Assembly: GCA_029238315.1 (NCBI GenBank)
Contig: JAQWGI010000015.1
Coordinates: 62,001-126,000, forward strand
Direction: 5' to 3'
DNA: 64,000 nucleotides
From: Polaribacter sp.
GTDB lineage: Bacteria; Bacteroidota; Bacteroidia; Flavobacteriales; Flavobacteriaceae
Shown here piece by piece: positions 1-9,333 of this stretch. Within the stretch, counting starts at the first letter, position 1. Every line of letters begins with the position of its first letter. Below the pieces are notes generated by a model. That model was not told the DNA's origin and made no database searches. It worked only from the letters and a program-made list of their open reading frames with translations. The translations under genes were made by a program, and so were the position numbers.

Positions 1-877
1 CTCTTTTAGTGACAAAATTAAAAACTCCACCTTTTCCATCAGCATCACCAGGATACCAGTTTTGAACTGTAGAATATTTTATTTCTGCATCATCTAAAGC
101 AATCAACTCAACTACAGCTGCGTGTAACTGATTTTCATCTCTACTTGGTGCTGTACAGCCTTCTAAATAAGAAACGTAACTTCCTTTATCTGCTACAACT
201 AATGTTCTTTCAAACTGCCCTGTTCCGCCTTCGTTAATTCTAAAATAGGTAGATAACTCCATCGGACATTTAACCCCTTTCGGGATGTAACAGAAAGATC
301 CGTCAGAAAAAACTGCCGAATTTAATGCTGCATAAAAATTATCTGAAGTTGGTACAACGGTTCCTAAATGTTTTCTTACCAATTCTGGATGTTCTTGAAT
401 TGCTTCAGAAATTGGCATAAAAATAATGCCTTTTTCGCCTAATGTTTTCTTAAAAGTTGTTGCTACAGAAACAGAGTCAATTACAATATCAACAGCAACA
501 TTTGCCAATCTTTTTTGTTCTTCTAAAGAGATTCCTAATTTCTTAAATGTTTCTAATAAATCTGGATCAACTTCATCTAAACTATTTAATTTAGGTTTTT
601 GTTTTGGAGCTGAATAATATGCAATTCCTTGAAAATCTGGTTTCGGATACTTAACATTTGCCCAATCTGGCTCTTCCATCTTCTCCCAAACTCTAAAAGC
701 TTCAATTCGCCAATCGGTCATCCATTGTGGTTCGTTTTTCTTTTTTGAAATCGCACGAACTACATCTTCATTTAACCCTTTGGCAAAGGTTTCACTTTCT
801 ATATCTGTATAAAAACCATATTCGTATTCTTTGGTTTTTAATTCTTGTTCTAAATCTTCTTCTGTATACTTGCTCAT
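1..877 (-). CDS. sufB: Fe-S cluster assembly protein SufB (C-terminus cut by window edge)
   Basis: Manual minus-strand translation from ATG at 877: [61 protein letters not shown]...; SufB family; open through position 1, so absent from the ORF track. Confidence 0.95.
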   Translation of the reverse strand, partial: MSKYTEEDLEQELKTKEYEYGFYTDIESETFAKGLNEDVVRAISKKKNEPQWMTDWRIEAFRVWEKMEEPDWANVKYPKPDFQGIAYYSAPKQKPKLNSLDEVDPDLLETFKKLGISLEEQKRLANVAVDIVIDSVSVATTFKKTLGEKGIIFMPISEAIQEHPELVRKHLGTVVPTSDNFYAALNSAVFSDGSFCYIPKGVKCPMELSTYFRINEGGTGQFERTLVVADKGSYVSYLEGCTAPSRDENQLHAAVVELIALDDAEIKYSTVQNWYPGDADGKGGVFNFVTKR

Positions 878-880
878 AAA

Positions 881-1346
881 CTAGTTTATAATGTTAAAAA
901 GTTGAAAGTTTATAAAGTTGACTGTAGGTATTTTAATAAACCACTAATCAATTTTGAAACTTCATTTATTTTTAACTTTAGTTCTTCAAACTCACTTTTA
1001 CTTATATAATTTATATCAAATGCTAAATACAGTTGAGAACGAACTTCGCCTGCGGATGCTTTAGCTATGTATAAAAATCGAATAAATTCTTTTGTTGTCT
1101 GTCTTTCAAATCCTTCTGCAATATTCGATGAAACTGAAACCGACGCTCTTCTTATTTGATCTCTTAATCCAAAGTCTTTAGAAAATAAATCGTTTGAATT
1201 TGTTACTTTATATATGATTACATTTAATTCTCTTGCTTTTTGCCATGAAATAATTTCTTCAAAAGAATTAAACTTTGCCATTCACTTTTTTACTTTTATT
1301 TTCAATCAACTTTAAAAACTTTATTACTTTTAACTTTAAGAACTAG
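881..1346. mobile_element. candidate mobile cassette: four-helix-bundle gene bracketed by 41-nt imperfect inverted repeats
   Basis: 881-921 ctagtttataatgttaaaaagttgaaagtttataaagttga versus reverse complement of 1306-1346 ctagttcttaaagttaaaagtaataaagtttttaaagttga; 32/41 identical by hand, no gaps. Confidence 0.5.
910..1281 (-). CDS. four helix bundle protein (S23 / 23S rRNA intervening-sequence protein family)
   Basis: [16 protein letters not shown]...[24 protein letters not shown]...[21 protein letters not shown] is typical of this family. Confidence 0.93.
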   Translation of the reverse strand: MAKFNSFEEIISWQKARELNVIIYKVTNSNDLFSKDFGLRDQIRRASVSVSSNIAEGFERQTTKEFIRFLYIAKASAGEVRSQLYLAFDINYISKSEFEELKLKINEVSKLISGLLKYLQSTL

Positions 1347-1672
1347 AGAGAAAACGATTCTCCACAACCACAAGTTCTATTTGCGTTTGGATTGTTAAAA
1401 ACAAAGCCTGTTCCGTTTAAACCCCCAGAGTATTCTAATGTTGTTCCTACCAAATATAAAAAGCTCTTTTTGTCTACAATAATTTTTACATCATTATCTT
1501 CAAAAACTTTGTCATCTTCTAATTGGCTATTGTCAAACTTTAAATCGTATGATAAACCTGAACAACCTCCGCTTTTTACACCAACTCTTACAAAGTCTTT
1601 TGAAGCATCAAAACCATCATCATGCATCATTTCAATGACTTTTTTTCTTGCTATGTCTGAAACTTTTATCAT
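1343..1672 (-). CDS. HesB/IscA/SufA family iron-sulfur assembly accessory protein
   Basis: Conserved CGCGESF C-terminus and GGCSGLSYDLKF motif. Confidence 0.93.
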   Translation of the reverse strand: MIKVSDIARKKVIEMMHDDGFDASKDFVRVGVKSGGCSGLSYDLKFDNSQLEDDKVFEDNDVKIIVDKKSFLYLVGTTLEYSGGLNGTGFVFNNPNANRTCGCGESFSL

Positions 1673-1903
1673 AATTGTTAAATAGATTAAATCTAAATTG
1701 ACTGCAAATATACTGACAAATAATGATTTTTAAAGCCTTTTAACATGAATAAAATCGATTGTTAGATTGATAAAATAAATGCTCTTTTTTCTGCAAGTTT
1801 TAACTTAACTTGCATTTTGTTAATGAACTTGTTAAAAATAAGTAGATCAACTTTGTAAGCAAGGAATTAAACGTACTTTTATTCTTTTATTAAAACAAAC
1901 CAA

Positions 1904-3532
1904 ATGAAACCTATTTTTATCGCATTTACACTACTCTTTGCAATTCAAATTTCTGCTCAGCAAAAAGCCTGGCCCAACGAATTAATTACAACGCCAGTAA
2001 AGTCTAATTATCAAAAAACTTCTACATATGCAGAAGTAATGTCTTACATAGAAGCTTTGCAAAGAAGATCAGATTTATTGCATTTAGAATACATGGCTAC
2101 TAGTAAGGAAGGAAAAAAAATTCCGGTTGTTGTTATAGCAAACCCTAGAGTAACATCACCAGAAGAAGCAAAGAAATCTGGAAAACCTGTTATGTATATT
2201 CAGGGAAATATTCATTCTGGAGAAGTTGAAGGAAAAGAAATTGTGCAGCAACTTATGCGTGATATTTTATTGGGTGATAAAAAACATTTGTTAGACAATC
2301 AAATTTTAATTTTTGCGCCTATTTACAATACAGATTCTAACGACAAAATGAAACAAGGCAGAAGACCTTCTCAAGAAGATAGTCCGGTTGAAGTTGGAAT
2401 TAGAGCCAACAGCCAAGGTTTGGATTTAAATAGAGACGGTATTAAAATGGAAGCTTTTGAAACCAACGGATTAATCCAAAATGTTTTGAATAAATGGAAT
2501 CCAGAAATGTTGGTTGATTTACATACAACAAACGGAACTTGGCATGGTTACGGAATTACCTACGCACCAAGTTATCATTACGCTGGTGAAAAAGCACCTT
2601 ATGATTTTACTTGGGATGTTTTGTTACCAGAAGTAACTGAAAAAATTGACAAAAACTACAAAGTAAAAATTGGTCCTTACGGATATTATTCAACCAGACA
2701 AGGTTGGCCGCCAACATCAATTTACACCTATAATCATCATCCAAGGTATATTGTAAATCAAATGGGTTTACGAAATAAAGTTGGAATTTTAAGTGAGGCT
2801 TTTGCTCATGATCGTTTGTACGAACGTATGAATGGTACCTATGGGTTTGTAGCCGAAATTCTAGAATTTACTCATAAAAATGGTGAAGAAATGGCTGCAA
2901 TCAATGCAAAAGCAGAAAAAGATGCTATTGACAACGTACTTAATAATGCTGGAAAAGTTAAAAAAGGAGTTCGTTTTAAAATGGTTGCTTTAGAAAAGAA
3001 AATAGCAAACTACAGAACCTATGACTATATTCCTTACACCAATAAAGAAGGTAAAAAAAGCTACATCAGATCAGGAAAAATAATTGACGTACCTAATGTT
3101 GCTAATTTATCAAAATTTGATGCAACAATTTCTACAACGTTACCAAGAGGTTACTATTTACCAAAATCAATGAAACCAATTGTAGACCATTTAAGAAAAC
3201 AAGGTATAAAAGTAACCGAATTAAAAAAGCGTAAAAAAGTTACTGGAGCTGTTTTTATGATTGATGAATTAAAAAATGCTACACGTAAATTTGAAGGACA
3301 TAATATGGCAACTGTAACGGGTAAATACGTGTCTAAAACCAGCACTTTTAAAAAGGGTGATTTCTGGGTAGACATGGCACAACCTTTAACAAACTTAGCT
3401 TTTTACACATTAGAACCACAATCTGATGACGGCTTAGTTTCTTGGAACTTTTTTGACGCCTATTTAAAAGAACAAGGTGTAAACACAAAACCAGTTGAAT
3501 ATCCTGTTTTTAAATCTTATCCAACAAAATAA
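1904..3532 (+). CDS. M14 family zinc carboxypeptidase-like metallopeptidase, secreted
   Basis: Signal peptide; HSGEVEGKE and DLNRDG / DLHTTNG motifs of M14-type peptidases. Confidence 0.85.
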   Translation: MKPIFIAFTLLFAIQISAQQKAWPNELITTPVKSNYQKTSTYAEVMSYIEALQRRSDLLHLEYMATSKEGKKIPVVVIANPRVTSPEEAKKSGKPVMYIQGNIHSGEVEGKEIVQQLMRDILLGDKKHLLDNQILIFAPIYNTDSNDKMKQGRRPSQEDSPVEVGIRANSQGLDLNRDGIKMEAFETNGLIQNVLNKWNPEMLVDLHTTNGTWHGYGITYAPSYHYAGEKAPYDFTWDVLLPEVTEKIDKNYKVKIGPYGYYSTRQGWPPTSIYTYNHHPRYIVNQMGLRNKVGILSEAFAHDRLYERMNGTYGFVAEILEFTHKNGEEMAAINAKAEKDAIDNVLNNAGKVKKGVRFKMVALEKKIANYRTYDYIPYTNKEGKKSYIRSGKIIDVPNVANLSKFDATISTTLPRGYYLPKSMKPIVDHLRKQGIKVTELKKRKKVTGAVFMIDELKNATRKFEGHNMATVTGKYVSKTSTFKKGDFWVDMAQPLTNLAFYTLEPQSDDGLVSWNFFDAYLKEQGVNTKPVEYPVFKSYPTK

Positions 3533-3555
3533 TTTTAAAATTACACAACATAACA

Positions 3556-3590
3556 AAAGTGATTCGCCTTAAAATGAATCACTTTTTTTT
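3556..3590 (+). terminator. Rho-independent terminator after M14 peptidase
   Basis: aaagtgattc-gccttaaaat-gaatcacttttttttt hairpin plus T tract. Confidence 0.8.
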
Positions 3591-3615
3591 GCTTTAAATT
3601 CAAATAGAATTGCTG

Positions 3616-3623
3616 TATCTTTG
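3616..3623 (+). promoter_or_regulatory. Bacteroidetes -7 promoter element TATCTTTG upstream of thiL
   Basis: TATCTTTG matches TAnnTTTG; 4 nt before ATG at 3628. Confidence 0.6.
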
Positions 3624-3627
3624 CGGC

Positions 3628-4677
3628 ATGATTGAAGATAAAAACCAAAACAAAACCTCACTAGCCGAATTAGGAGAATTCGGATTAATTAAGCACTTAA
3701 CTGAGCATTTTAACATAAATCATACTTCAACAATAAAAGCTGTTGGAGATGATGCTGCTGTGTTAGACGCTTCAGAAAAGCAAACGTTAATTACAACCGA
3801 TTTGTTAATTGAAGGTGTGCATTTTGATTTGAGTTATATGCCGCTAAAACATTTAGGTTACAAAGCGGTGATGGTAAATTTATCGGACGTTTATGCAATG
3901 AACGGAACTGCAGAGCAAATTACCGTTTCTATTGCAGTCTCAAACCGTTTTCCGTTAGAAGCAATTGAAGAATTGTATGCCGGAATTCAGTTAGCATGTC
4001 AAACATATAATGTAGATTTAATTGGTGGCGACACTACCTCTTCTACCAAAGGAATGTTAATTTCTATTACAGCAATTGGTAAAGCTAACAAAGAAGATGT
4101 TGTGTACAGAAATGGCGCAAAAGAAACAGATTTAGTAGTAGTTTCTGGAGATTTAGGTGCTGCATACTTAGGTTTACAAGTACTAGAAAGAGAAAAGCAA
4201 GTTTTTCAGGTTGATGCAAACAATCAACCAGATTTAGACGCATACACATATTTAATTGAAAGACAATTAAAACCAGAAGCACGTAAAGATGTATCTGGCT
4301 TATTAAAAGAAATGGATATCAAACCAACGTCTATGATTGATATTTCTGACGGATTGTCTTCAGAGATTATGCACATTTGTTCGCAATCTAAAGTTGGATG
4401 TAAAATTTACGAAGACAAATTACCATTAGATCCGCAGGTAATTTCTGCTTCAGAAGAATTTAATATGGATTCTACCATGATTGCTTTAAGTGGCGGCGAA
4501 GATTACGAATTGTTATTTACCGTGCCAATTGCAGATTTTGATAAAGTAAAAGGAAATCCAAATTTCTCAATCATTGGTCATATAACAGCAGAAAACCAAG
4601 GAATAAATTTGGTAACGCGCGCAAACCAAGAAATGGAATTAAAAGCGCAAGGTTGGAATGCTTTAAAAGAAGAGTAG
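3628..4677 (+). CDS. thiL: thiamine-monophosphate kinase
   Basis: GEFGLIKHL...VGDDAAVLD...LLIEGVHFDLSYMPLKHLGYKA...NLSDVYAMNG; ATG at 3628 preferred over the TTG at 3610, which lies in the promoter. Confidence 0.94.
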   Translation: MIEDKNQNKTSLAELGEFGLIKHLTEHFNINHTSTIKAVGDDAAVLDASEKQTLITTDLLIEGVHFDLSYMPLKHLGYKAVMVNLSDVYAMNGTAEQITVSIAVSNRFPLEAIEELYAGIQLACQTYNVDLIGGDTTSSTKGMLISITAIGKANKEDVVYRNGAKETDLVVVSGDLGAAYLGLQVLEREKQVFQVDANNQPDLDAYTYLIERQLKPEARKDVSGLLKEMDIKPTSMIDISDGLSSEIMHICSQSKVGCKIYEDKLPLDPQVISASEEFNMDSTMIALSGGEDYELLFTVPIADFDKVKGNPNFSIIGHITAENQGINLVTRANQEMELKAQGWNALKEE

Positions 4678-4713
4678 GTTTTCACTTATAGACAAAAATA
4701 ATAAGGTTTCTAT

Positions 4714-5659
4714 TTATTCAATCCATTGCCCTTTATTAGACTTTAGTTTAATAAAATTTCCGCGATGAGCATTATAAATTAATTCTTCATGCAAATAAGT
4801 ATTATCACTATTATATGTTTCATTTATTAGTTTCCAAACTAAAATATTACTTTTTGAATAAAAACTCATTTTGTATTGTGTCTTATTCTTTTTATAGAAA
4901 TTCCTTTTTACAGCTTTTTTAATAATAGATTTTAATGGTACTAACTTTTCTTGAATAGAATTTCTTTTAACAATAGGAAAATCAATGTTTTTAATCACAT
5001 TTCCCTTTTCATCTAATTCAATTTTTGATGTATAATTAGAAATTCCTGCGTTTATATTTCTATATGAAAAACATAAATAATACGCTGTATTTTGATTAGA
5101 CTTTGGTATTCTTCTTTTAAATTCTTTTAAATTCTTTTAAATCGATTATTTGTCCACCAATTAATTCAAACTTTTCAAACTCTAATTCCCCAACACGCTC
5201 TTTTAAATATTTTATGGTTTTATTTTGGATAAATTCGGGTAAATCTTTAAAATTAGTAGGTTCTCTAGGTGTGTAACCGAAAAAAGAATAAGTTCCACAA
5301 ATTGATTTCAATAAATCTTCTGATGTATCATAGAAGAATCTGCTTCTTTTAAGATAAATTTTTAATGTATCTTTTCTCTTTGTATTAATTTCTTTCCAAA
5401 TTGGTTTATAATTTAAATTGTCATTAAACTGTAAATAGTATTTTGCTCGATTGTCGAGTTCTCTTATTTTGATTTTATAAATCCCCTTTTTATTTGAACC
5501 TCCGCAATTTTCAAATGTATCTTCATTTTTATAAATAGTTGAATAAATTTCAGATATTGGTAGTTTCGACTCCGAGTCGATAAATTTTATAGCAGTTTGA
5601 GAAAAACAGATAAATGAAGATAATAATATTATAATTGACGTAATTTTTTTCATAACCAT
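4714..5659 (-). pseudogene. secreted protein with N-terminal CarboxypepD_reg-like region, split by a 10-bp tandem repeat (ORFs 5117..5659 and 4714..4998)
   Basis: Deleting one ttcttttaaa unit joins both ORFs in frame: ...IIDLKEFKRRIPKSNQNTAYYLCFSYRNINAGISNYTSKIELDEKGNVIKNIDFPIVKRNS... Confidence 0.75.
5112..5141. repeat. three perfect tandem copies of a 10-bp unit (ttcttttaaa)
   Basis: ttcttttaaa ttcttttaaa ttcttttaaa read directly. Confidence 0.97.
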
Positions 5660-5725
5660 ATAAATAGAGTTTTAAAATATTTATCAATAATTAATCCAAA
5701 ATATTTAATCTTCAAAAAAACCAAC

Positions 5726-6511
5726 CTAACAACCCTTCACAAACTCCTGTAAAACAGCAATTAATTCCGCTTTATTTTCAATATGACTCATGTGTCCTTC
5801 TTCAAAAATAACAGATTCAGAATTGGTTTCTTTTGCTTCTTCAATCAATTCTTGAGCTTTTAAAACAGGATCTTTTTTGCCAATAATAAACAGCTTTTTA
5901 AAGTCGTTATTTTTTAAAACATCAATTCTGTTGGGTCTAATTCTCATTCCTTCTTGGCAAGCAATATAACCTTGAATTGGAGTTTTCATCGCTTCGTTTA
6001 ACGCAGATTGCATTTCAGTTTTAAAATTCTTTCTGCTTTTTTCGCTAAACAAATTAGCAAAAGACATTCTAACCATATTTTTAAAATTGGTTTGAATCAT
6101 TTTATTTGCTCTTGCTCTTAATGCTTTTCGTTCCTCATCATCTGCCAAAGAAGTAGAATTCATCAAACACAAGCCTTTTATTTTAGTCGGATTTTTTTCT
6201 GCAAATGCCAAGGCAACATAACCACCCATTGAATGTCCTACAACAATCGATTTTCTGATTCGTAAATGTTTTAAAACGGCTTCAATAGCTTCTGCCATTA
6301 GTTCCATAGAATGAACATACCCAATACAATCTGATTTTCCATGACCTAATAAATCAATACAAATTATTTTATTTCGTTTAGAAAACTCTTTGAGAACAAC
6401 ATTCCACATTAAACTATTCTCTAAAAACCCATGTAAAAGAACCAGAGCATTTCCTTGTCCGTGTATAGAAAATGAAATGTTTGTGTTTTTAAATTGAAGC
6501 GTATTTTGCAT
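5726..6511 (-). CDS. alpha/beta hydrolase
   Basis: LLHGFLENSLMW; nucleophile elbow GHSMGGYVAL; C-terminal GHMSHIE. Confidence 0.93.
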   Translation of the reverse strand: MQNTLQFKNTNISFSIHGQGNALVLLHGFLENSLMWNVVLKEFSKRNKIICIDLLGHGKSDCIGYVHSMELMAEAIEAVLKHLRIRKSIVVGHSMGGYVALAFAEKNPTKIKGLCLMNSTSLADDEERKALRARANKMIQTNFKNMVRMSFANLFSEKSRKNFKTEMQSALNEAMKTPIQGYIACQEGMRIRPNRIDVLKNNDFKKLFIIGKKDPVLKAQELIEEAKETNSESVIFEEGHMSHIENKAELIAVLQEFVKGC

Positions 6512-6560
6512 TACACAAAAATATGTATCTTTATTGAGGTATAACTTTTAAAAAATTAAA

Positions 6561-7118
6561 ATGTTTACAACACCTTTTGCAACTATTACTAGTAAAACAG
6601 AAAAAAAATTAACACTTAGTCTTTTCTATCTACTAATAATTGGCGCAATTGTTTTAGTTTTTTTTAATAATATTCTAGAAAATAATGCTGCCCCGTATGG
6701 TATATTTTCTTTTGAGCTAGCAGGTTCATTAAACAAATCTTTAGAAATATTAAATTCCTGGTCTCCTTTAGCAAAAATATTTGCTGGCTTAAGTTTGGGT
6801 TTTGATTTTCTTTTTTTACTGATTTACACTTTATTTATTTCACTATTAATTCATAAAATTAACAAACGTTTATGGCTTGGTAAGCCTTTTCATAGAATTG
6901 GCGAATTGTTAGTTTGGTCTATGCGCATAACAGCTATTTTTGACGCAATAGAAAACGCAGCCTTAATTAAACTACTCGTTGGAAGTACGCAAGAATATTG
7001 GTCTTATATTGCCTATACATTTGCAGTAAGTAAATTTATTTTAATTATCATAGCTATTATTTACATCATCTTTAACTCAGCATTTTTGCTCTTTAAAAAA
7101 ACTTCTAAAATTGAATAA
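6561..7118 (+). CDS. hypothetical multi-pass membrane protein
   Basis: Four or so hydrophobic segments; no family recognised. Confidence 0.75.
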   Translation: MFTTPFATITSKTEKKLTLSLFYLLIIGAIVLVFFNNILENNAAPYGIFSFELAGSLNKSLEILNSWSPLAKIFAGLSLGFDFLFLLIYTLFISLLIHKINKRLWLGKPFHRIGELLVWSMRITAIFDAIENAALIKLLVGSTQEYWSYIAYTFAVSKFILIIIAIIYIIFNSAFLLFKKTSKIE

Positions 7119-8391
7119 AACAAAAGAAATATTTATCATAGGCTTTGCGTTGTTTTCAATGTTTTTTGGTGCCGGAAATTTAATACTTCCTCCTTTTTTA
7201 GGGGTACAATATGGAGAAAGCTGGAATTGGGTTGCGCTAGGCTTCTTTATTACCGCAGTTGTGTTTCCAATTATTGGAATAATCGCACACGCACGTTTAC
7301 AAGGAACTATGTTTGACTTCGGAAAAAAAGTTTCACCTGTATTTAGTACTATTTACTGTTTAATTGTATACACTATTTCAATTACGTTGCCAGCACCAAG
7401 AACTGCTTCTGTAACACATGAAATGGCAATTGCACCTTTTTTAGGAACCTCATCACTACTAACAAGTACCCTTTATTTTTCACTGGTATTTATTTTTGTA
7501 ATGAATCGCTCTAAAATATTAAATCTGATTGGAAAATACTTAACTCCACTAATTATTATTATTTTATCAGCTGTAATTTTTATTGGAGTTAGCGCAACTC
7601 CAGAAACAATAAATGCAGCAACATTTAAGACGCCTTTTATTAGTGGAATTCTTGAAGGATATCAAACTTTTGATGCTATTGGAGCAATTGTAATTGGTGG
7701 TGTTTTAGTAGTCTCTATGAATTTCAAAAAAGAAACTTCTTTTGTATTAAAAAAAGAAATTATTATCAAAGCCGGATTGTTAGCCGGATTTGGATTACTA
7801 GTTATTTATGCTGGATTGATTTATAGCGGCATGAACTTTAGCAGTACTTTTAACGAAAATGCTTCAAGAACAGAAGTCTTAAGTAGTTTAAGCACGCAAA
7901 CTTTAGGAAATATTGGCAATACTTTTTTAAGTATTTTAGTTGCTTTAGCTTGTTTTACAACAGGAGTTGGAATTGTAACTGGAACCTCAGATTATTTTAA
8001 AGGTTTGTTTAATAATTCTCAAAAAGCATATATAATAACCGCAATAATTGGTTGTGTTCTTGGCGTTTTAATTGGACAATTTGATGTACAATATATCATC
8101 ACAATTGCGCTACCTGCTTTAATGTTTATTTACCCAATAACAATTGTATTAATTTTACTAAATGTATTACCAGAGAAATTAGCTAGCCCTACAATATTTA
8201 GAGCAGTTATTAGCGTAACCTTTTTATTTAGCATTCCAGATTTTTTAAAGTTTATCATTAATCCAGAAAATTTAACAGGAATTCAAAGTTACATTCCGTT
8301 TTCAGAACATAGCTTAGGCTGGGTTTTACCAGCTTTACTTATTTTTATCTCTATGAATGTTTTCAAAAAATTTACGACTAAGTATTCATAA
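7111..8391 (+). CDS. brnQ: branched-chain amino acid transport system II carrier protein
   Basis: FALFSMFFGAGNLILPPFLG motif; about 12 TM segments; TTG start overlapping the upstream gene. Confidence 0.92.
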   Translation: MNKTKEIFIIGFALFSMFFGAGNLILPPFLGVQYGESWNWVALGFFITAVVFPIIGIIAHARLQGTMFDFGKKVSPVFSTIYCLIVYTISITLPAPRTASVTHEMAIAPFLGTSSLLTSTLYFSLVFIFVMNRSKILNLIGKYLTPLIIIILSAVIFIGVSATPETINAATFKTPFISGILEGYQTFDAIGAIVIGGVLVVSMNFKKETSFVLKKEIIIKAGLLAGFGLLVIYAGLIYSGMNFSSTFNENASRTEVLSSLSTQTLGNIGNTFLSILVALACFTTGVGIVTGTSDYFKGLFNNSQKAYIITAIIGCVLGVLIGQFDVQYIITIALPALMFIYPITIVLILLNVLPEKLASPTIFRAVISVTFLFSIPDFLKFIINPENLTGIQSYIPFSEHSLGWVLPALLIFISMNVFKKFTTKYS

Positions 8392-8529
8392 TTACTTTTT
8401 TAAAAACTTTAATACTATCAATTATGAAAGAAAATACTACGTAATGCACAAGCTGTTGGGGTAACAAACCTGTGATAAAAATGATCCTGAAAGAGAAATT
8501 GGTGCTTGCCTAAAAAAGAAAAATAGTTT

Positions 8530-8635
8530 TAGGTCTCTCCGTGTTGGTCGAGATGACAATAAAATTTCTTAGTTAAGAAGTAAGGACATTATACAATGTC
8601 ATTTCGAGAGAAGTGAAACGAAATCGAGAAATCTA
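8530..8635. repeat. dispersed palindromic element, copy A
   Basis: aggtctctccgtgttggtcgagatgac ... gtcatttcgagagaagtgaaacgaaatcgagaaatct; opposed halves. Confidence 0.65.
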
Positions 8636-8679
8636 AAAATAAAAAACCTCTGATTTATTTCAGTAAATAAGAAGTTTTT

Positions 8680-9246
8680 TTATGTTCTTCTTCGCATTCT
8701 TTTTGGACCTAACCATAGCCAGAATCCTGTAATGGTAAAAAGCAACAAAGCCAATCCCATTACTGTTGTATAAATTAGTTTTACTGGATTTCCTGAAGTA
8801 TTAAAGTACACATCCAAAGCAGAACCGTCATGAACCCCTTCAATAAAATCAGAACGTCTTCTTTCTACATGTAAAAGTTTACCAGTTGCTCCATCAATCT
8901 GAATTCCGTAATAATTTTTAAAAATAAACTTTACCGTTCCTTTCTCTTTTCTGATATCTATGCGCTCTATTGTTGGGGTAATTTCATCTGAAATATGTTC
9001 TAAAAAATAGGCTGTAGCATTTGACTCTAGGTGATCAATTGACAACCAGTTTTTTAAATCAGTTGAAGTTCCTTCATAAGTTTTTGAAAGCAAATAATCG
9101 TTGCTGTTTTTTTTCCAACCTAATAATAAACCACTAATAGAGACCACAAAAAAGAAAATGAATAAGGTAGCACCAGTAACTCGATGCACTTTTCTAAAAG
9201 CTCTAAGAAATTTAGCTTGCTTTTTTCTGTTTCCTTTTTTACTCAT
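8680..9246 (-). CDS. PepSY domain-containing membrane protein
   Basis: FRKVHRVTGATLFIFFFVVSISGLLLGWKK...IDGATGKLLHVERRRSDFIEGVHDGS...TGFWLWLGPKR. Confidence 0.88.
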   Translation of the reverse strand: MSKKGNRKKQAKFLRAFRKVHRVTGATLFIFFFVVSISGLLLGWKKNSNDYLLSKTYEGTSTDLKNWLSIDHLESNATAYFLEHISDEITPTIERIDIRKEKGTVKFIFKNYYGIQIDGATGKLLHVERRRSDFIEGVHDGSALDVYFNTSGNPVKLIYTTVMGLALLLFTITGFWLWLGPKRMRRRT

Positions 9247-9288
9247 TTCTTAACGATTGAAATGCGAATCTACTTATTTTTTAAATAA

Positions 9289-9313
9289 AAAAAGCGAGTT
9301 TTCACCCGCTTTA
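9289..9313 (-). terminator. terminator after pepP
   Basis: Minus strand aaagcgggtgaaaactcgcttttttt. Confidence 0.75.
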
Positions 9314-9333
9314 ACTTTTATTTATCGTTCAAT

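Noticed and set aside
426-617. 63-aa plus-strand ORF
   Set aside because: Antisense to sufB
1392-1685. 97-aa plus-strand ORF
   Set aside because: Antisense to the well-supported HesB/SufA gene; no protein-family character
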